From Deltaproteobacteria bacterium (GTDB taxonomy: Bacteria > Bdellovibrionota > UBA1018 > UBA923): DNA of 9,486 nucleotides. Location: the NCBI GenBank assembly GCA_016194725.1, contig JACQAW010000231.1:1-9486 (forward strand), read 5' to 3'. The notes under the pieces are model-generated. The model saw nothing but the letters and a program-made list of their open reading frames with translations, was not told the DNA's origin and did not search any database. The position numbers and the translations under genes are program-made. Shown here one piece after another: positions 7,047 through 9,486 of the stretch. The first letter of the stretch is position 1; the number at the start of each line of letters is the position of its first letter.

Positions 7047-8933
7047 TTAGCCTCCTGTGTTGGCAATGCTGGTTGTGGTACTGGTGACTACTTCATTTTT
7101 TTCCGGAATGCCGACCGTCACGCCCAGCGAGACATCGGGCTCGTCAGTGGCCTCGGTCGAAACTACCGCGATGTTCAGCGGCACGCCATCGCTCTTCTTG
7201 CGTTGGGCATCGAGCTCGATGACGTTGCCGGGGTCGACATCCGTCTCATCGGCATTCGCGGTTTGCACCGAGACCGGCTCGCCTGAGCGCGACTGCTTCA
7301 TCTCGCCGGTTTCGGCCCGCATCTCGGGATAGGTCCAGGCCGCTTCGACCTTGGCTGCCGGCAGCACGGGGTCAGCCCCGCGGCCGCCCTTGATGGTACG
7401 AACCAGAATACCCACGATCGCGCGCAGCACCTTGGCTTCATCCGTAAGCTCCTCGCCCACCTTTGCCGCTTCGATCGAAACCGCGGCGTTTTCCTGGGTA
7501 ACCTCTTCCAGTTTCTTCACGGTCTTGAACACTTCCTCGATGCCGGCGGCCTGCTCGTCGCTGGCATTCGAAATGTCGAGCGCCATCTGGTTCACCGAGC
7601 CGACATTGAGCACGATTTCGTCAAGCACGCTGCCGCACTGGTTAGCCACGCGCGTACCCGCTTCCACCTTCGCATTGCCCTCGACCACCAGGCGTTCCAC
7701 TTTTTCCTGTGTCTCCTTTACGATATTCTCGACCTTTTGGATGCTTCCATCCAGCATAAAAGTGATATCCCGCGCGGCGTTGCCGCTCATCTGGGCCAGG
7801 TTGCGCACCTCTTCGGCCACCACCGCGAAGCCCTTGCCATGCTCGCCGGCGCGCGCCGCCTCGACGGACGCATTGAAGCTGAGCAGCTTGGTCTGAAAAA
7901 CGATGTCGTTGATGACCTTCGTCTTGTCGCCGATTTCGCCGATCATCTTCACGATCTGCGCGATCTGCTCGTTGCTCTCGCTGATCTGTTTCATGATGTT
8001 GTGATTGGCCGTATTGATCTCGGAAATGGCCGAGATCATCTGCGCTACCACGTGCTTGCCTTTTTTCGCGGCATTCTCGCTGAACAGCGAAATTTCGCAC
8101 GTGCGTCTTGCCGTATCGGCGTTGCGTTTGACGGTCTCGTTCATCTCGCGTACCTTGGACGTAGTGCGATCGAGCGAAATCGCCTGCTGCGTCGTGGAGT
8201 CAGAAAGGCCTTTGGACGACATCGCGATCTGCTGCGCCGCAAGCGTGACGTGGCCGGTATTGGCATTCAGCCGGTCGATGACCCGGTTGATCGATCTCGA
8301 AACCGCACGCAGGAAGAAAAACGCCAGAGCGATGCCGAACAGGATCGCGCCCACCGCAACCGTGGTCAGCACGCCGCGAGCCTTGGCGTATTCGATGTCG
8401 GTCTGCACCGTGACTTCGTCCATCACGCGCTTGTTCATGTCGACCAGCTGGCTGATCTCGCTTTGGAGGGCCTGCATGGCCGTGCGCCCCTTGTCGTTGG
8501 CCAGGGCAATGGCGGCATTGGCATGCCCCTGCTGCACCAGATTCTGCGTCTCCTGGCTGGACTCTTTCCATTTCGCGAAAAGCTCTTTGGCTTTGAGAAG
8601 CTTTTCCTTGCCCTGAACCGCGGCACCCCGATAAACCTGGTTCCATTGAATCAGAAACAGATCCGAAAGGTCGCCGATGTCCTTGGTGGCGCGTGCCGCG
8701 CCTTCCTTGGTGTCTTCCGCGATCAGCGTGCGCTCGGCCACCGCGAGCCGCCGCATGATGTCGCGCAGCGCCTCGCCTTCCGACATTCGCGGCACCACCA
8801 CGCTCGTGATGCTGCCGAGGGACTGGTTGATCTCCGACATCTTGTCGAAAGCCATCAACGCGATCGTGAAGTTGGCCACGATCAGGACGAGGACCACGAA
8901 AGATATTTTAGCGTTTAAACTGAATTTTCTCAT
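7047..8933 (-). CDS. Methyl-accepting chemotaxis protein with 4-helix-bundle sensor
   Basis: This 628-residue transmembrane chemoreceptor has a first membrane segment at 9-29 and a helical periplasmic sensor of about 155 residues (30-185), which resembles the four-helix-bundle MCP type (4HB_MCP). The second membrane segment is at about 188-209. The cytoplasmic signalling helices run from about 215 to 510, with the hairpin tip in FQTKLLSFNASVEAARAGEH (346-365) followed by GKGFAVVAEEVRNLAQMSG. No full HAMP domain separates the second membrane segment from the signalling helices. The tip carries K349 where most receptors have Asn (FQTN). Residues 516-628 form a Glu/Thr/Val-rich, probably disordered tail that does not end in the NWETF-type methyltransferase tether. 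The start ATG overlaps the cheW stop codon (ATGA at 8930-8933), with GGTGGG just upstream as ribosome site. The ligand is unknown. Confidence 0.95.
   Translation of the reverse strand: MRKFSLNAKISFVVLVLIVANFTIALMAFDKMSEINQSLGSITSVVVPRMSEGEALRDIMRRLAVAERTLIAEDTKEGAARATKDIGDLSDLFLIQWNQVYRGAAVQGKEKLLKAKELFAKWKESSQETQNLVQQGHANAAIALANDKGRTAMQALQSEISQLVDMNKRVMDEVTVQTDIEYAKARGVLTTVAVGAILFGIALAFFFLRAVSRSINRVIDRLNANTGHVTLAAQQIAMSSKGLSDSTTQQAISLDRTTSKVREMNETVKRNADTARRTCEISLFSENAAKKGKHVVAQMISAISEINTANHNIMKQISESNEQIAQIVKMIGEIGDKTKVINDIVFQTKLLSFNASVEAARAGEHGKGFAVVAEEVRNLAQMSGNAARDITFMLDGSIQKVENIVKETQEKVERLVVEGNAKVEAGTRVANQCGSVLDEIVLNVGSVNQMALDISNASDEQAAGIEEVFKTVKKLEEVTQENAAVSIEAAKVGEELTDEAKVLRAIVGILVRTIKGGRGADPVLPAAKVEAAWTYPEMRAETGEMKQSRSGEPVSVQTANADETDVDPGNVIELDAQRKKSDGVPLNIAVVSTEATDEPDVSLGVTVGIPEKNEVVTSTTTSIANTGG
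7051..7056 (-). promoter_or_regulatory. Consensus ribosome binding site fixing the cheY GTG start
   Basis: On the minus strand this reads AGGAGG, 6 bases before the GTG at 7044. It overlaps the 3' end of the receptor gene. It is the strongest Shine-Dalgarno I noticed among the window's start sites and suggests CheY is made at a higher rate than its neighbours. Confidence 0.8.
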
Positions 8934-9388
8934 ATTTTCCCACCGTTCAAGGTCTTTTCAACATCGAGAATTTTTACCGGTTCGACTTCCTTTACGTTCT
9001 TTACCGAGAGCACCCGGTTAATCGAATCCACGACTAATCCCATGCAGGTTTTTCCGGATTCCAGCACGACCACCGAAGTATCCGGGGTATTTTGGACCTC
9101 GAGCTTCAGCTTCATCCGCATATCAACCACCGAAACGATCTGGCCGTGCAGGTTTACGATGCCCAGGTAGTATTCCGGCATATAAGGCACGGGTGTCGTT
9201 TCAGGCAACGCCAGCACCGATTTCACTTCCAGCAGCGGCACGGCGAACTCCTCGCCACCCAGGGCGAAGACCAGAAAATCGATGTCAGCCCCAAGCCCGG
9301 CTTCCTGCGCCCGGCTGGCGGCGGTTTGCGCCTGGTGTTGCCTATCTTGAAGCTGCTTCATGTAAACTTCCATCTGCGCTTCGTTCAT
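8930..9388 (-). CDS. cheW: Chemotaxis coupling protein CheW, C-terminally shortened
   Basis: CheW bridges chemoreceptors and the kinase CheA. This 152-residue protein has an N-terminal charged, Gln/Ala-rich helix (1-35), probably coiled-coil, followed by the CheW fold: DFLVFALGGEEFAVPLLEV (37-55), the PEYYLGIVNLHGQIVSVVDM block (71-90) and MGLVVDSINRVLSV (116-129). Two oddities stand out. The arginine of the usual NLRG motif (R62 in E. coli CheW) is H81. After VEP (135-137) the sequence goes straight to VKILDVEKTLN, which looks like the last strand and helix, so roughly 20-25 residues normally found before it seem absent. The start ATG (9388) overlaps the cheA stop codon and has GAGG (9396-9399) 7 bases upstream. 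It could be a divergent coupling protein rather than an all-purpose CheW. Confidence 0.92.
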   Translation of the reverse strand: MNEAQMEVYMKQLQDRQHQAQTAASRAQEAGLGADIDFLVFALGGEEFAVPLLEVKSVLALPETTPVPYMPEYYLGIVNLHGQIVSVVDMRMKLKLEVQNTPDTSVVVLESGKTCMGLVVDSINRVLSVKNVKEVEPVKILDVEKTLNGGKI

Positions 9389-9486
9389 TGCGACGCCTCG
9401 ATGATTTGATTGATGTCCAGAATCAGGGCTGCCTGCCCATCGCCTAAAATGGCCCCACCGGCTATTCCGGGCAGCCCGGCGATGTC
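9385..9486 (-). CDS. cheA: Chemotaxis histidine kinase CheA, C-terminal end (partial)
   Basis: An open frame enters from the right edge and supplies the last 33 codons of a larger gene, ending at TGA (9385-9387). The residues read DIAGLPGIAGGAILGDGQAA, then LILDINQIIEASQ. This is the typical end of the CheW-like regulatory domain (P5) of CheA, where GxxGATILGDGxVALILD is highly conserved. A CheW-domain protein or CheV could end similarly, but the GDG-x-x-ALILD pattern directly before a separate cheW gene favours CheA. The stop overlaps the cheW start by ATGA (9385-9388). The catalytic and phospho-transfer domains lie outside the window. Confidence 0.85.
   Translation of the reverse strand, partial: DIAGLPGIAGGAILGDGQAALILDINQIIEASQ

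Noticed and set aside
7737..8918. Plus-strand open frame of 393 codons opposite the receptor gene
   Set aside because: It is an antisense shadow of a conserved MCP; the composition (His, Arg, Leu, Asp) is what a reversed helical coding sequence gives, and no domain is recognisable.
1..9486. Search by eye for CRISPR arrays, tRNA or rRNA genes, insertion sequences or phage genes
   Set aside because: No regularly spaced direct repeats, clover-leaf pattern, transposase or integrase motif was seen. The two repeat structures reported do not have spacer organisation.

Overview
The window is a bacterial chromosome segment that looks vertically inherited. It is moderately GC-rich and gene-dense, and carries no phage, transposase, CRISPR, tRNA or rRNA signature that I can see. 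The best clue to the organism is the chemoreceptor signalling tip (FQTKLLSFNASVEAARAGEH) together with the CheX and HD-GYP proteins in a che operon. From memory these resemble Bdellovibrionota and related former Deltaproteobacteria. That placement is inference and no database was searched.

Left part (1-1654, minus strand): a ~100-bp imperfect palindrome lies at 1-101, directly downstream of msrB (methionine-R-sulfoxide reductase). msrB overlaps the end of mnmA (tRNA 2-thiouridylase) by an ATGA, so the two are a translationally coupled pair read leftward.

Middle (1701-2700, plus strand): two small exported proteins of unknown function, a lipoprotein with an LPAC lipobox and a secreted protein with a Sec signal peptide. 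They are divergent from mnmA across about 46 bp and convergent with the next gene. The convergent gap (2701-2797) holds a degenerate hexanucleotide tandem repeat (NCCSGT).

OPT transporter (2798-4660, minus): a 620-residue oligopeptide-transporter-family permease. It is separated from the chemotaxis operon by a 42-bp gap containing a weak terminator-like hairpin.

Right half (4703-9486, minus): a compact chemosensory operon in transcriptional order cheA (3' end only) > cheW > mcp > cheY > HD-GYP protein > cheX. Junctions are tight: ATGA overlaps at cheA/cheW and cheW/mcp, 2 bp between mcp and cheY, 19 bp from cheY to HD-GYP, and 10 bp from HD-GYP to cheX. In the expected scheme the membrane receptor controls CheA through CheW, CheA phosphorylates CheY, and CheX removes the phosphate. 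The HD-GYP protein has a degenerate receiver domain without the phospho-acceptor aspartate but keeps its metal-binding residues, so it suggests a link between chemosensory signalling and cyclic-di-GMP breakdown.

The most unusual points are the dead-receiver HD-GYP protein inside the che operon, a shortened CheW with a substituted NLRG arginine, a receptor without a full HAMP domain, and the two non-coding repeat structures. I did not find evidence for a wholly new system.
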